DNA of 64,000 nucleotides from Forficula auricularia (GCA_024734495.1 JALMQS010000816.1:7651171-7715170); one strand, 5' to 3'. Shown: positions 1 to 11,200, numbered from the stretch's first letter. Translations and numbers: made by a program. The notes: generated from the letters alone by a model not told the origin.

Positions 1-40
1 TTGCCGGAGATTCTAAGCATGCTTGTCATCAAATTTTATA

Positions 41-446
41 TCGTTTTTTTATTTTATTATATTAAACGAGCAATGTTTATATATATCCGGTCAGGTTCTC
101 GAAAACCGCTCTAACGATTTGGATGAAATTCACTGGTTAGGAGGGTTTTGTGTTGGACATTCGATCTGTCACGGTCTCATCTTCGGCTAAGTTGGGGGCA
201 TGGTGCGGGGGTGAGGGTGCTGGGTGGGTTTTGGGGTGGGGGTGGGGGTGAGGTGGGTTAGGGTGCGGAATGGAGTGTTGGGGTCGTGGTGTGGGGAGGG
301 GGTTGGGCATGGTGCGGGGGTGGGGGTGCTGGGTGGGTTTCTGGGGGTGTGGTGGGTGGGATGAGGGTGGGGTTCGAGTGCTGGGGGCCCAGGGGGCGTG
401 CCCCCTGGCTAGCAAGAGGGCCGCCGAAGGCGAGCCTTGCAGCTAG
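41..446 (+). mobile_element. Short non-autonomous Helitron
   Basis: The left end is TC preceded by A. The right end is CTAG followed by T, as expected for Helitron insertion between A and T. A hairpin CGCC-GAA-GGCG lies at 422-432, about 10 bases before the end. The first 100 bases (ATTAAACGAGCAAT, then GATTTGGATGAAATTCAC) recur near 50561 and 59524. Positions 195-390 are a G-rich tract that opens spurious reading frames. No Rep/helicase is present, so it would need a partner in trans. The exact 5' base is less certain than the 3' end. Confidence 0.8.
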
Positions 447-1030
447 TGTACTATAGCATTGTAATAAATTTAATAAAGTTTAGGTATTAATTCGAATTTA
501 AAAATGTAAAGTAAAATTAAACGATATTTTAATATTATAAATATTGATTTTATTAATTAATTTATTTTTTGTAATATAAATTGGAGGCAAAAGCTTTACT
601 TGACTTCTTACTCTATAATGAACCTTTGGTGATTTGACAATTTTTTATGGTATGGTATGGTTAGGGCAAGAAAGTTGAAACTTGGCGTAAATGTACTGTT
701 TATTAACACGAATGAAAACATTGTAAATTATTGAACAAATATTGATCGAAATGAGACCACGGCAAGATCAGACTAAGAACATCACGGTACCTAATAGCAC
801 AATGTTTCAAACTATATAGTAACTATATAGTGCCTATATAGATTCTCGAATAGGGTAGTGTGAATCAAGCTTAAAATTTTATATTTAATTTTAAGTAGAG
901 ATGCCTAGTCAAAACAAAAAATAAAAGGAAAAATGACATTCAATCTAAATATAAATCTAAAGTTTTGAGCATCTTTTTTTTTGAAAATAGTTGGAAGTTT
1001 TTTCAAAAAATCAGCTCGGGTTCAGATTAA
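447..1030. other. AT-rich stretch, no gene seen
   Basis: Low-complexity AT-rich DNA with no reading frame resembling a protein and no clear terminal repeats. Confidence 0.6.
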
Positions 1031-1042
1031 CCAAGATGTATT

Positions 1043-1130
1043 TTAAAAGAGAAGACGTGTGAGCTGACTGCCCGGAAAGCATGTTAGTTCTCAGGTTCGA
1101 CTCCTGGGGGGATGAATCCCCTCTGATATC
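1043..1130 (+). repeat. tRNA-like SINE head
   Basis: A B-box-like GGTTCGACTCC lies about 45 bases after a weak A-box region. The following GGGGATGAATCCCCTCTGATAT closely matches the tRNA-like segment at 9640-9690, so this is a dispersed family and not a tRNA gene. No cloverleaf with sound acceptor pairing can be drawn. Confidence 0.55.
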
Positions 1131-1244
1131 TCAATTTAATAATATTTCTACTAAAATCTTAGAATTTGTCTTAAAGATTGAATTCTTTCTCTTTTAAAAT
1201 TCAATCTAAAGAGCTATCCTGGCGGGATCATCCGTGGTCTAATA

Positions 1245-1896
1245 CAGGGGTCGGCAACCTTTTTCGGACGGCGGGCAATTTTCAAAATAAATTTTTTATG
1301 CGGGCCGCACATTCAAATGTATCATAAATAGTGTTTTATATCATATACGAGTATAAATATTATTAAAAATAAATATAGAAAAAATTCATCATCAAAATTA
1401 TTTTTATATACATTGTTAGATTGCAAATTAATTAACTCTAATTGTAAATTCACTGGTGGTTTTACAATATCAAATTTTAAAGGATTTTCAAATATTAATA
1501 TGTCCATTTCTTTTGCATAAAAATCTTGAAACCGATGACGAAAATTTTCATCCAGTACTTTTAGTGACTCAATAAAAATATTCGAAGGACACTGTTTGTC
1601 GTTTTTGGTTAAAAACGATTGCAAAATAGGAAAATGACAATAATTATTCTTTTCAAGTTGAGAAATAAACAATTTTATTTTGAGCTGGAAACTTTTGATT
1701 TCTGTAAATAGCTCGTTGATTAAGTTTCCTTTGCCTTATAGTGTTATATTTAATTTATTGAGGTAAGTTGTAATGTCCACAAGAAAACGCTCTAAGTTTG
1801 TTGATTTTTCCTAAAATTATATTGGTGCTTTGGCGGGCCGCGCAAAAAGTTGCAAAGGGCCGCATGCGGCCACGGGCCGCAGGTTGCCGACCCCTG
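1245..1896 (-). mobile_element. hAT element with perfect 16-bp TIRs
   Basis: The termini are CAGGGGTCGGCAACCT and its exact reverse complement. They are flanked by an 8-bp target duplication with one mismatch (GTCTAATA at 1237-1244, GTCTTATA at 1897-1904). Both TIR type and duplication length are diagnostic for hAT. It is 652 bp long and holds only part of a transposase on the minus strand, so it is an internally deleted copy. Confidence 0.92.
1322..1810 (-). pseudogene. hAT transposase fragment
   Basis: The minus strand reads RFLVDITTYLNKLNI, then a stop, then GKGNLINELFTEIKSFQ, continuing to LQLELINLQSN near the end. This order (HLNxLNxxLQGK, then L.LELIDLQ) is typical of the central region of Charlie-type hAT transposases, the group that gave rise to GTF2IRD2/ZBED5-like proteins. 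The CAA codon expected in LQGK is now TAA. The N-terminal zinc finger, catalytic acidic residues and C-terminal dimerisation domain are missing. It cannot encode an active enzyme. Confidence 0.8.
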
Positions 1897-1965
1897 GTCT
1901 TATAGATAAAGGAGCTCTTCGACTAAAGAAGAGAGACACGGGTTCGAATCACGTCGGGTGCTCAA

Positions 1966-2306
1966 TTCGTTTTTCCTTTTCAAAAAAAAAAAAATAATAA
2001 TTTTATAAATATGCAGAATTATCATGAGAAATTATTGATTAACATTCGCGGCTCAAATTGCTTTAAAAAATAACCTAATATTTTTCTAGCCATATTTTTT
2101 ATACTTATAAGATAATTGTCAGATTGTCACTCTATCTGTAATATTTATTAAAATTTTCTTTATACATAAGAGTACGTGTTAATTAGAAATTAAAATCCTA
2201 ATAACCCAGAGACGTTTTGTGAATTCGTCTAAAAATATTTGCATTAGTTCTAAAAGGATAAAATAACAATCTCGTAAATTGTTATCGACATCATATGTAT
2301 TTTAAA
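1966..2306. other. AT-rich stretch, no gene seen
   Basis: Unique AT-rich DNA starting with a 12-base A run. I see no coding, RNA or repeat structure. Confidence 0.6.
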
Positions 2307-3030
2307 TAAACTGACACGTTCTGATGTGGCCATCCACTTGACTTTACCGTACAACCTGGCCCCTCACTTATATTTAATATTTAATAAAATTATTTATAAT
2401 CATGTAGAGGGTTAGTTTTTGCATTTTTAGACTTCTGGGAGCCCACTGATTATGTATACAAAATTTCGCTGAATTTGGTACATAGACCTATATTTTCATT
2501 TTTTGACCCTACACCCCCCCCCCTCCCATTTTGGGCTGTTAGTTTTTACACTTTTGGACTTCTGGGGGTCCACTGATTATGTATACAAAATTTGGTTTAA
2601 ATTGCTCAAATGGCCTAGATTTTTAATTTTTAACCCCCCCCCTCCACCTCCCTTAATTTTGGGTCGATATGCACCAAAATCTAACCAGCTATTAATCTCA
2701 ATGCACCAAAATTACATGCGAAATTTGGTTTCCTTATTCCCACTAGTTTTTGAGGTAGCTCATCCACAAAAATTTGTTAACGCACAGACGAACCAGACTA
2801 AACAGACCTACAAACATTTTGACAAAACAATTATTATCTCGGAAAATATAATTTTTTCGGTGTTCACTTATTAAGGGCTTTTTGTAGAGCGAAATGCCAT
2901 GGTTTCGCTCAATTTTTTTTAGTCAAAATTGTTTAAGCCGTTTTTGAGATATTTCGAAAAAAGAAGCTAATAAACCACTTTTTTCATGCACGATTACAAT
3001 ACTTGACCATACCCTGTATGGTAAAGTAAA
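2307..3030 (+). repeat. Family T dispersed repeat, copy 1
   Basis: A 720-bp repeat that recurs at 52030-52743 and 62525-63241. It begins CTGACACGTTCTGATGTGG and ends ACCCTGTATGGTAAAGTA. A TTACTTTACCATACA-like word sits near both ends in inverse orientation, so it may be a TIR element with degraded ends. Inside are two tandem units of about 115 bp starting TTAGTTTTTGCATTTTTAGAC, each followed by a poly-C tract. No protein is recognisable. The same internal unit occurs inverted in the Helitron at 53120. Confidence 0.8.
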
Positions 3031-3939
3031 AATTGACTCCGATAAATCTTTAGGACCAATTCTCCTTTAAAAGCTAGTCTGGATCTTTAAGACAAATACT
3101 TATCCTACACCGATGATTGTGATCTATTGATTAACATTTTTACAACCAATCCAACAACAAAATTTAAGTAATATTTTTGAATTTTTGAAGTTTATATTGT
3201 TCCCTGATGATTGACAAGGAAGAGATTTTATTTCTTAGAACAATCTTTTGATAAATAATGTATGTATAAGAAAAATCTGATTGGATTCCAAAACAATAAG
3301 AAATAATTTGAAGCGAAATGTTCCGTTATTTCGATTCACTAATATATGAACTTTCTTGCTCGTAATAGAAAAAAAAACTCTTAAATATGTGGTTCTGTCA
3401 TGCGTGATGGAATGTTTCATTTAGATTTTCGGACACATATGCAAAAAAATTAATTTAATTGTTTAATTAAAAATTCTTAACATTATTGGGAAAGGAAAAA
3501 AGCTAACTGGCGTGGCGCATGAGGTGGAGTTATTTTACGAATATATAAAACGTATTAAATATGTAATCTCAAGTATCGGATTTTGGACCGCAAAAAGTTC
3601 AATAAGTGTAGGGATGAAAAACTTCTTAATATTTCAGTTCATCAACTTATTCAAGGATGCCGACATACCCCTAGCTTCATGACACAACACGCCCAGTTAA
3701 AAGAAAATTACCCCCCACCCCCTCCCATTTTATTCACTTCTAAAGAATTAGATGAGTTTTTTATTAACTTTTATTGAAGTTATAAGACTTGACCTCTTAT
3801 ATTTTTAATAGGTATACCTATAATAGTAAAATGCAAGAATTTTCAACCTTCCGCCCCCCAGAAATTCCAATGACGCACTTTCGTTTTAACCCCCCTCCCT
3901 GTGTGCACCCCTGACTAAAATAAAATTTAAAATAAATAA
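3031..3939. other. AT-rich stretch, no gene seen
   Basis: Short reading frames here have no recognisable protein character. Poly-C runs occur near 3710 and 3855. Confidence 0.5.
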
Positions 3940-4330
3940 TCAAATCAGATGAAAAACTAACCCAATTATTGACAAACATATAATTGAGAATCAATTCTCA
4001 TGAAAAATAATATAATCGAAGTAACTTAAAAAAAAATGAAATTATTTACCTCGTAGTTTTGATTAAAAATAAATAACATATTTGGGCGATTATTTTTAAT
4101 GGAGGGGATTTAAGAACAATGGCTTGGAAAGGATCTATTCATAAAAAGGATATAGTAGTGTGAAAAGTACAGTCACGTTAAAAAAACATCACCTAAAACT
4201 TTAGCACCGTTCATATGTATAGAGTGGTTACGAGTCTAAAACTTTTTGTGTGGATTGTCAGGAAAGAACTATGTACATTAAATTCAAATTGCTACAAATT
4301 TATGAAGTTTGATCCAAGAAAATTAAATGA
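3940..4330 (+). repeat. Fragment of a hAT-derived repeat
   Basis: Internal sequence (for example GAAATTATTTACC, GGCGATTATTTTTAATGGAGG, TGTGTGGATTGTC) matches the hAT element at 37557-38312 and an inverted fragment at 60856-61388. Its own termini are not visible, so it is treated as a truncated copy. Confidence 0.65.
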
Positions 4331-4746
4331 TAATTTAATATTATCTGACAACTTCTAGCTGTCCTGTGAAAGTTTTTTAAGAAATAAAGTCTTTGTTTTA
4401 TGAGAGGGAATCAAAGAGGTGTCTTCTGCTTGTTTTTTAATGAATTTTGAACTTCCAATATGGTAATTTACTTTGACTTTTCCATAATCCCTTTGAATCG
4501 GAATAATGGAATTAGAAAGGTTGTAAATTTGCCAACAGCGCTTAGGGCAGTGATGGCGAACCTTTTGAATTTGGTGTGTCAAAATTGAGAAAAGACCTGA
4601 CTTAACTCGGCTGATGTCTCACATCTAGAAATATTCATAATTTGGTGATAGTTGTAGCCGTAGTAAAAAAAAACAAACATATTTTGGATATATTTATTTA
4701 TTCAAAAACAAAACCTAATTATTCTTTTATTTAATGACTTAGTGAA

Positions 4747-5007
4747 TTAAGAGCAACCTCCTTTTAATCTTCTTGACCGAAGACCGCCCGTAAAATGATG
4801 CGTGTCACCCCCAAAAAAATTTGCAATTTTAAAAAAGTCTAACCGAACTTGATGGTAATTTTCAGTTGTCGGAAGTTTTATATAGTGTTTACATAAGTTT
4901 GCGATTGCTCTTGAAACTTTGCCTGTTGCACGACTAGCAGTGCACTTATTTACTCCACTGAAGTCTCCAACAGCTATCAACATTGAACCACTAGCATAAA
5001 ACTTGAG
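4747..5007 (-). pseudogene. PIF/Harbinger (HARBI1-like) transposase fragment
   Basis: The minus strand reads FYASGSMLIAVGDFSGV, then a helix-turn-helix-like stretch with TASRATGKVSRAI, then HYIKLP and IANFFGG. This order (FYATGSF..VGD..GVSKSTVSR....YI.FP....IANFPG) is the N-terminal half of HARBI1-type DDE nucleases. The frame is lost where the first catalytic Asp motif would follow. The usual partner Myb/SANT gene is not seen. Non-functional. Confidence 0.75.
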
Positions 5008-5029
5008 GTTTTATGCTAGTGGTTCAATG
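4981..5029. repeat. Perfect hairpin, 22-bp arms, 5-base loop
   Basis: The arms are 4981-5002 and 5008-5029 around loop TTGAG. One arm is the coding sequence for FYASGSM of the Harbinger fragment; the other is its mirror copy. It marks a template-switch or foldback breakpoint exactly where the transposase homology stops. Confidence 0.9.
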
Positions 5030-5766
5030 CTAAAAGGACCAATCTTATTTTAAAAGTGCATAATTCCTGTAACATTTATTGCAAAAGAAAGTTAAATAAA
5101 TAAAAAGCTTGCAAAAATACTAACATTTTAAAAAACAATCTTCAAAACCTCTAAAATAGATTTAAATAAATTTCTCCTTTTATCTATCAATTTATCAGAG
5201 AAATTCTCCAGAAACGTTTGGGATTTATTAAAATTTTAAATTATAGATTTTTTTGTTTTTTAAAGATTTGTACCTATTCGAGGACGAAAAACTCAGCGTT
5301 TTCGTCTATCAAATGCAACAATTTGTACTAATTCCTTAGAGTCTTAATCGCCAGTAAAATTTTCCATTTTTAACCTATGGGAAAATGAAATAATTATTTT
5401 TTTCTATTTAAAAAATATATAAACTTAAAATATTTAAAATTACCTGTATATGAAGTATTATAATAAGTTGAAATTCACGATACGTTTATAATATTTTGAT
5501 TATAAACTCTAACCTATAAAATGTTTTTCTAATGTCAATGAATAAACAGAGAGTTAGCCCCAGGATAAAGCTTAACCCATCAAGTTCGGAGAGTTAAAGA
5601 TAGAGGGGTTAAGTCTGCGATCACCCTATGTTTTTTTTATGAAACATATTTCGAGAGCTAACCCCAGGGTCTTCCCTAGCATAGGGTCATCTTAGTTTTA
5701 TGAAACTGGTCCTTAATGTGTCACCAATGACACGCGTGTCATAGGTTCGCCATCACTGGCCTAGGG

Positions 5767-7730
5767 TTTTGAACGGTCACCCATGTAAGAATTAAATGTT
5801 ACATTTTTCTTAACTTCGATGACCATATGGGAAAAACCAGTTATTACTTTTGCCTGATTTAGCAATATCATTACGTTTTTAGGTAATTTACTTTTGTAGA
5901 TTTAGAAATTTAGATTTCCTGAAAGTATTAAAATAAATATTTGAAAAAACGAGAATATAATATACAATGGCAATAATACCGTATGTTTTATTTGATATAT
6001 TCAACTTTTTCTAACTTCAATGCTTTTTAATATTCCTGGCTTGTAGGTATGTGAGTTCTATTCGCGATTAAGAAGAACAAGAAAGACAGGGTCTGTTGCA
6101 AATTGTGAATAATAAAACTGAGTTTCCAACTACTCGAGAATCAGTAAAATCTTCCATATACCTAAATATAGAAATATTTGAAATTAAATCGAGATCTTGA
6201 AATCTCGATAAGCTAATGCAATGCGCGTTTCTGGTCTCTTTTGGGCTCTTCTGTTTATGCACCAAAGCTGAATGCTTCCCGTTTCGATGTTACTGTTGAC
6301 CAGATTCGGAACTGACACTTCCTTTTCGGGTACAAAAACAGATACAATTTAAAATAAAAAAAAACATAAGCTTATTATACTAACAAATGATCTGCATACA
6401 AACGTCAAGAGAGTAGAATCCATGCTTAAAAAAAACAACTAATAAAATATTTTTTTTGTGTGGGAGTAATTTTTATGTTTAGAGCTGATTAGGAGCAAAT
6501 TTGTTTTCTGGAATTTGGAAAAAAAATCTTACATAAAAGTTTGTTTTTTAAAAGTTCAGTAGCTTAAATTAAATAACAAGCGTATAGGTAGGTATCTATG
6601 TCATCTAGATCATGGGTTTCCAACCTTTTGGCTTAGATGTATTAGTATTTGTTTATATTTTTTCCTGGGTAGATAATTAATATAAAATTCTAATAATTAA
6701 AAAATATTCAATTTTTCTTTCAGATCGGTATCTAATTGTTGTTCTAGAACATTCAAACAGAAAGTTTGCAAATAGAAAATTTATTTATAATGGAATCAAA
6801 AATAGAGCAAAATAATGATTATTTTTTCGAAAATCTTGAAATCAAGTTCCAGATTCAAAATTTAAAATTAACACTTTTATTTTTCGAAAACATCACAGTA
6901 GATTTTCAGATTTCTTATTTTAGAGAAAATCAGGCTAAATTGTTGTGCGTTTTCCATTATCTACATATTAATTTTATGACTTTATATCGGGGCACGGAGT
7001 GGACAGCCCTAGTTTTAATCGAATGGAATTAAAGAAGGATATGAGGAATGATAATTTATTTTTCAAAAGGGTCAAGGATATAATAATCCCTGACTATCCA
7101 TTATTATCTATTGATATGTAAGAACATCCAAAGATCTAAAAGACAAGTCCTGACAAATTATAGTCCAGGAAAGAAATTATCAAATAATTGTGATTGTTCT
7201 AGAAAACCCCAATTCCTTGTCTCCTAGTAATAGAATGATATAACTATAGACTTGGTTGGTGTGGTAGCATATAAATTATTGAAATAATAAATATTTAAAA
7301 AAATGAAAATATGACAAGAATAAGAAGAATTTTTAAATATTCGAAACTTCATTATTTTTTTTTATCTTTTATAGTTGAGCTTATAATTTTGATTTTAGTG
7401 AATTTTATTCTTGAAAAAAGCTTCACGTATTGTACAAATGTAGGTACATTCATATTTCGAAAAAGGGAATAAATATATCTTTACATATAAATCTCAATGT
7501 TTTAAGGAGGCTTATCGTTTTATGTTGGGCCACACTCATTGCAGTGCTGGGTCGCATACTGGCCAGCCCTGATTTAGATTTTCCTTCTCTTTTAATTACA
7601 ATTCACCCTTTACTATTTACATCCTATATTATTTTTGTATTTTTTGAGACAAATAAACAAATTATTTCGACTTTATGGAATAGTTTTCATCAAAAACATA
7701 AATTTCTAATGTTTCATCATATCCATAGTA
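5767..7730. other. AT-rich stretch, no gene seen
   Basis: About 2 kb with no supported gene. A lone hAT-like left end (GGGTTTCCAACCTTTTGGC) starts near 6612 without a matching right end. Short frames at 6068-6265, 6766-7032 and 7430-7777 show no family motif. Confidence 0.5.
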
Positions 7731-8098
7731 AATTAGTAACAGGTATAGTAGGGAATTGGATAAAATTAAAATCATAGAGTTTTTTATTAAATGGGCCAGA
7801 CGTTTTGTTAGTGGCCCATTTTATCAGTCTTTGTCAAAAAACAATTTCACTTGAAGACAAAACATCATTAAACTTTCTTTAACATATTCTTGCCTCAAAT
7901 TAATCAACAATCTTGGAAGCGACTTTTCTTTAACAATTAAAAATGTTTTGTCTAATAGCAAAATTGTTTTTTGGCAAAGAGTGATAAAATGAGCCACTGA
8001 GGAAGTCAAAATAAATTGACGAAACGTCTGGCCAATTTAATAAAAAACTATCTGTTTTTAATTTTATCCAATTCCCTACTATTCCTGTTAATAAATTT
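7731..8098. mobile_element. Foldback element with hammerhead-like motifs
   Basis: A 368-bp palindromic element. The left arm from 7731 (AAATTAGTAACAGGTATAG) pairs with the right arm ending 8098 over about 75 bp. The inner end of each arm carries a hammerhead-type motif. The right-arm copy at 7993-8032 has an intact core. The left-arm copy, minus strand about 7785-7830, is decayed (CTGATAA, AAAA in place of GAAA). Confidence 0.8.
7993..8032 (+). ncRNA. Hammerhead-like ribozyme, intact core
   Basis: Helix I is GCCA (7993-7996) with TGGC (8029-8032). The core CTGAGGA is 7997-8003. Helix II is GTCAA (8005-8009) with TTGAC (8016-8020). GAAA is 8021-8024, followed by CGTC with the GTC cleavage triplet ending at 8028. 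One unpaired A (8004) follows the core. Self-cleavage is predicted from layout, not shown. Confidence 0.75.
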
Positions 8099-8970
8099 CT
8101 AGCTTTTAATTTAATTTACATACACATAGAAACCCATAAATCCAGATAGCTATGGTATAGATGTGTGAATCTATTTAGGCAAAAATACGCAATCCAGACC
8201 CGCAAGAGATATAAAGAATGTGTTTTAATTTCAATATTAAAAATATAGAGAAAAAAACGCCTGGGGGAAGTTTCGCTAAGGTTCGATATCTTATAGAATC
8301 CAGGTCTCGCAGATCCACTCTCGTTCCTGGAAGTTATTTAAAATTCCGATTTTAAATAAATATTAAATGGAGAAAATATCTTCAGGGTGATTCGCACCGA
8401 AGATCAAAAAGAAACCAATGTAACATAACTTTATGATATACGAATATAATCAATCACAAAATCGATTGTTTATTTTGATTGCTTAACATATTTTTTATTC
8501 CCACCGCTAGAAGGCTTTCCAAAAGATATAACCAACTCTGATTTCGACTCTATAAGCTAGAGACAAAATCTAAATTTATCAAACTTGTCAAATTCAAAGG
8601 GTGATCGAAATTAAAAAACATTTGACGTCATTGGTTCTTAGGAAGATCGCGTAAAGACACAGTATATTGTTGACATCTTTAGAGACTCCCCAATCCTAGT
8701 CGTATTAAGGCCTAAAGTTTGAATATTCGGAGTTGTGAGCTTTTACTCATATTTTCGTAAGGATCGCAATGACCAACTACTTCAGAGAACATATATGACT
8801 TTGACATTATATGCAGAAACTTCCAATATGATATTGGTATGAATATTTTACTTATTGTTAACATACAAATACTTGGCACATTGCAGAAGTGTTTCCACTT
8901 GTTCTCATTTTTAGCTCCATTTTTCTCTGGAGAAATTGTCTTATGTCGTCATTCTTCTTCATATTCTATA
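8099..8970. other. AT-rich stretch, no gene seen
   Basis: No coding or RNA feature recognised. Confidence 0.5.
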
Positions 8971-9159
8971 CAAGCGTTTCTCAACCACCGGTCCGCGGAG
9001 AAATTGGACCGGTCCGGGTAGAATTTTCACCGGTCGGCGTTAAAAAATTTTCGTCAAAGACTTAATTACAATAATTACTTATCTTTAAATTTAAATATTA
9101 TTAATAAATGAATTTAACTTTTAAGGACCAATCATAGATTTTAGAGGAAATATTTTTAT

Positions 9160-9262
9160 TTTTACATTGCATATCAGAGAGGTTCATCCCCTTAGGAATC
9201 GAACCCATGCGCTAACTAAGCTTGCCGGGCCGTTAGCCAAACCCTTAAGACAAACATCTCTC
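9160..9262 (-). repeat. tRNA-like SINE, inverted copy
   Basis: The reverse complement carries GGTTCGATTCCTAAGGGGA and CGGCCCGGCAAGCTTAGTTA, matching 9600-9700 on the plus strand. It lies inside the composite hAT. Confidence 0.6.
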
Positions 9263-9589
9263 TGACATGCAACATATATAAGAATTATAGCTAAAGATTT
9301 TTCACTCCCTTCAACTCTGATATGCAATGTAAAAATAAAAATATTTTCTCTAAAATCTATGATTGGTCCTTAAAAGTTAAATTCATTTATTAATATTATA
9401 GGTATGGGTTGATTTTTTAAATAATTTCCATCTTTTTTCAAAAAAAGTTATTCAAAAAGATACTTAAATCTTTGTATTCACTGTAAATTTAAAGGGCCCC
9501 TCACTGAAAACTTTTTTCAGTTTAGCCTGATTTTTTGCTTTTCCCTTTGAGTTGAAGGGAGTGAAAAATCTTTAGCTATAATTCTTATA

Positions 9590-9700
9590 TATGTTGCATG
9601 TCAGAGAGATTTTTGTCTTAAGGGTTTGGATAACGGCCCGGCAAGCTTAGTTATCGCTTGGGTTCGATTCCTAAGGGGACGAACCTCTCTGATATGCAAT
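9590..9700 (+). repeat. tRNA-like SINE, direct copy
   Basis: The B box GGTTCGATTCC sits near 9661 with an A-box-like region about 40 bases upstream. It is followed by CTCTCTGATATGCAATG, shared with 1120 and 9160. It belongs to a SINE-like family, not a functional tRNA gene. Confidence 0.6.
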
Positions 9701-9983
9701 GTAAAAATAAACATATTTTCTCTAAAATCTATGATTGGTCCTTAAAAGTTAAATTCATTTATTAATATTATAGGTATGGGTTGATTTTTTAAATAATTTC
9801 CATCTTTTTTCAAAAAAAGTCACTCAAAAAGATACTTAAATCTTTGTATTCACGTTAAATATTATTGTAAATAAGTGATAATAAAAATGTTACAATTAAG
9901 ATATATGTGGTAGTTCTTTAATACCTAGTAATTTTTTTAAACCACCGGTACGTGAAAGGCCAAAATAAGGTTGAGAAACGCTG

Positions 9984-10760
9984 CTCTATAATACCTACCA
10001 TAATTATAATCATTAACATAGCGATGGGCTAGAATGAAAACCTCTTATCTCAAAAAAAAAAAAAAAAAAACTTAAATAACATTTATAGGTTATTTGATGG
10101 ATAAGCTCGTATTTCACAATACTTGAGTCTCAAAAAAATCATCTAAATCAAGAGAGTTTTTGTTAGCCTAACTTAGGATTGTAGCAAGGAAAACTACGTA
10201 TATAAGTGGATAGTGACCAAGCCCTAATCTGAAATACTAGTAAGTCAATGATTCGAGGTTTTCACTTTAAAAGATCCATTTTCTAAGATAAACTTTGTGA
10301 GACAGCAGAACATTTATTGATTGTAATGTAGTATAATAAAAAAATGTATAATTTTTTGAACAAAATTGTTCTTTTACAAGACGGATGTTTTTTTTTTATT
10401 AAGAAAGCCTCTTATCTCTAACAAGGTTATAAGTGATAAATACTCGTAGCTAAAAATTAAGGTGGAATACCACCCAAGTCATTTTGCTTACAAGTTAGAA
10501 AACCTTGTAAGTCATAAGTAAAAAACAAAATATAAACTTTTTAACATTTGATGGAATTATACATACTTGTTATAAAATACTAGTATAACAAATTTAGATA
10601 CTGACTTCTGAGTAAGTATCATTACTTTTAAATAGCTGGTACGTTTTTTGTTTCTCCTGTGTAAGTTTTTGACTTACGTGGTTATCATTCTAGACCGTCG
10701 ATAGAGTTTATAGCCGTAAGACTGATTTAATGCAACCATCCGCCTGGTTTAACGTCAACC
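9984..10760. other. AT-rich stretch, no gene seen
   Basis: Contains an 18-base A run near 10050. No gene or structured repeat recognised. Confidence 0.5.
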
Positions 10761-10763
10761 AGC

Positions 10764-11200
10764 GCCTTTATTTATTTATTTATTTATTCATTCATAATTC
10801 TTACAATTTAACTTTACACAATGCTCTGAGGCAGTTTGCCTCATATGAGAAGTAAAAAAGAATAATTAACACAAAACAAAGAAGAGAAAAATAAAAACAA
10901 GTGTGTGCGAAAAAGAAAGCTCTAGCGAAAGGAAGGTGAGAGAGCCAGCAGGGGAAAAGATACACCATAAAGAGAGACGCCAAAAAAGAGACGCTCACTC
11001 CCGAAACCCGCCCTCGCGAATACATGCCAAGAGACCACGATTGAATATAAGTGATGATGAAGATGAACGGGTGAATGAATGTAATGAATTCCACAGTCAG
11101 GACAGCAGTGACAGTGAATGACCTATTCACCACCTCGGACCGGAGACTCGGAATATGAATACGATTTGAATCAGCCCGAACTTTACTAGACATATCTCAT
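10764..11200 (-). other. Possible 3' end of a non-LTR element; charged reading frame opposite
   Basis: On the minus strand the sequence ends in a (TAAA)n-type tail (10768-10795). Such tails are common at 3' ends of CR1/jockey-like elements, though no reverse transcriptase lies next to it. On the plus strand 10903-11121 is a 72-codon frame rich in Lys/Arg then Asp/Glu, ending QDSSDSE and a stop. Neither reading is confirmed. Confidence 0.3.

Larger units (their letters stand above)
1218..1964 (+). repeat. tRNA-derived sequence split by a hAT element
   Basis: The left part ends CCGTGGTCTAATA. The right part resumes GTCTTATAGATAAAGG and continues to a B box GGTTCGAATCA near 1941. Joined, the A-box region resembles TGGYCTAATGGATAAGG of arginine-type tRNAs. 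The helix pairing is poor, so it is a SINE or tRNA pseudogene. The hAT element at 1245-1896 lies inside the A box. Confidence 0.55.
4548..5758. mobile_element. hAT element enclosing a Harbinger fragment
   Basis: The termini are CAGTGATGGCGAACCTTTT and the inverted AGGTTCGCCATCACTG. The flanks GCTTAGGG (4540-4547) and GCCTAGGG (5759-5766) form an 8-bp target duplication with one mismatch. The inside does not code for hAT transposase. It carries a piece of PIF/Harbinger transposase at 4747-5007 and a 22-bp-arm hairpin at 4981-5029. Confidence 0.88.
8971..9983. mobile_element. Composite hAT element
   Basis: The left end CAAGCGTTTCTCAACC and right end GGTTGAGAAACGCTG match as hAT-type TIRs. CCGGTCCGCGGAG with CCGGTCCGGGT near the left end is typical of non-autonomous hATs. 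The flanks TTCTATA and CTCTATA suggest an imperfect 8-bp target duplication. The interior is filled by three copies of a tRNA-like repeat body, one inverted (9118-9260) and two direct (9310-9475 and 9690-9860). Confidence 0.72.

Noticed and set aside
137..415. Pro/His-rich open frame of 92 codons on the minus strand
   Set aside because: It lies in the G-rich tract of the Helitron; composition alone explains the open frame.
7430..7777. 115-codon frame
   Set aside because: Hydrophobic AT-driven frame overlapping the foldback arm; no family motif.
10801..11193. 130-codon hydrophobic frame on the minus strand
   Set aside because: Its hydrophobicity is the antisense of a Lys/Glu-rich strand; no start context or domain.
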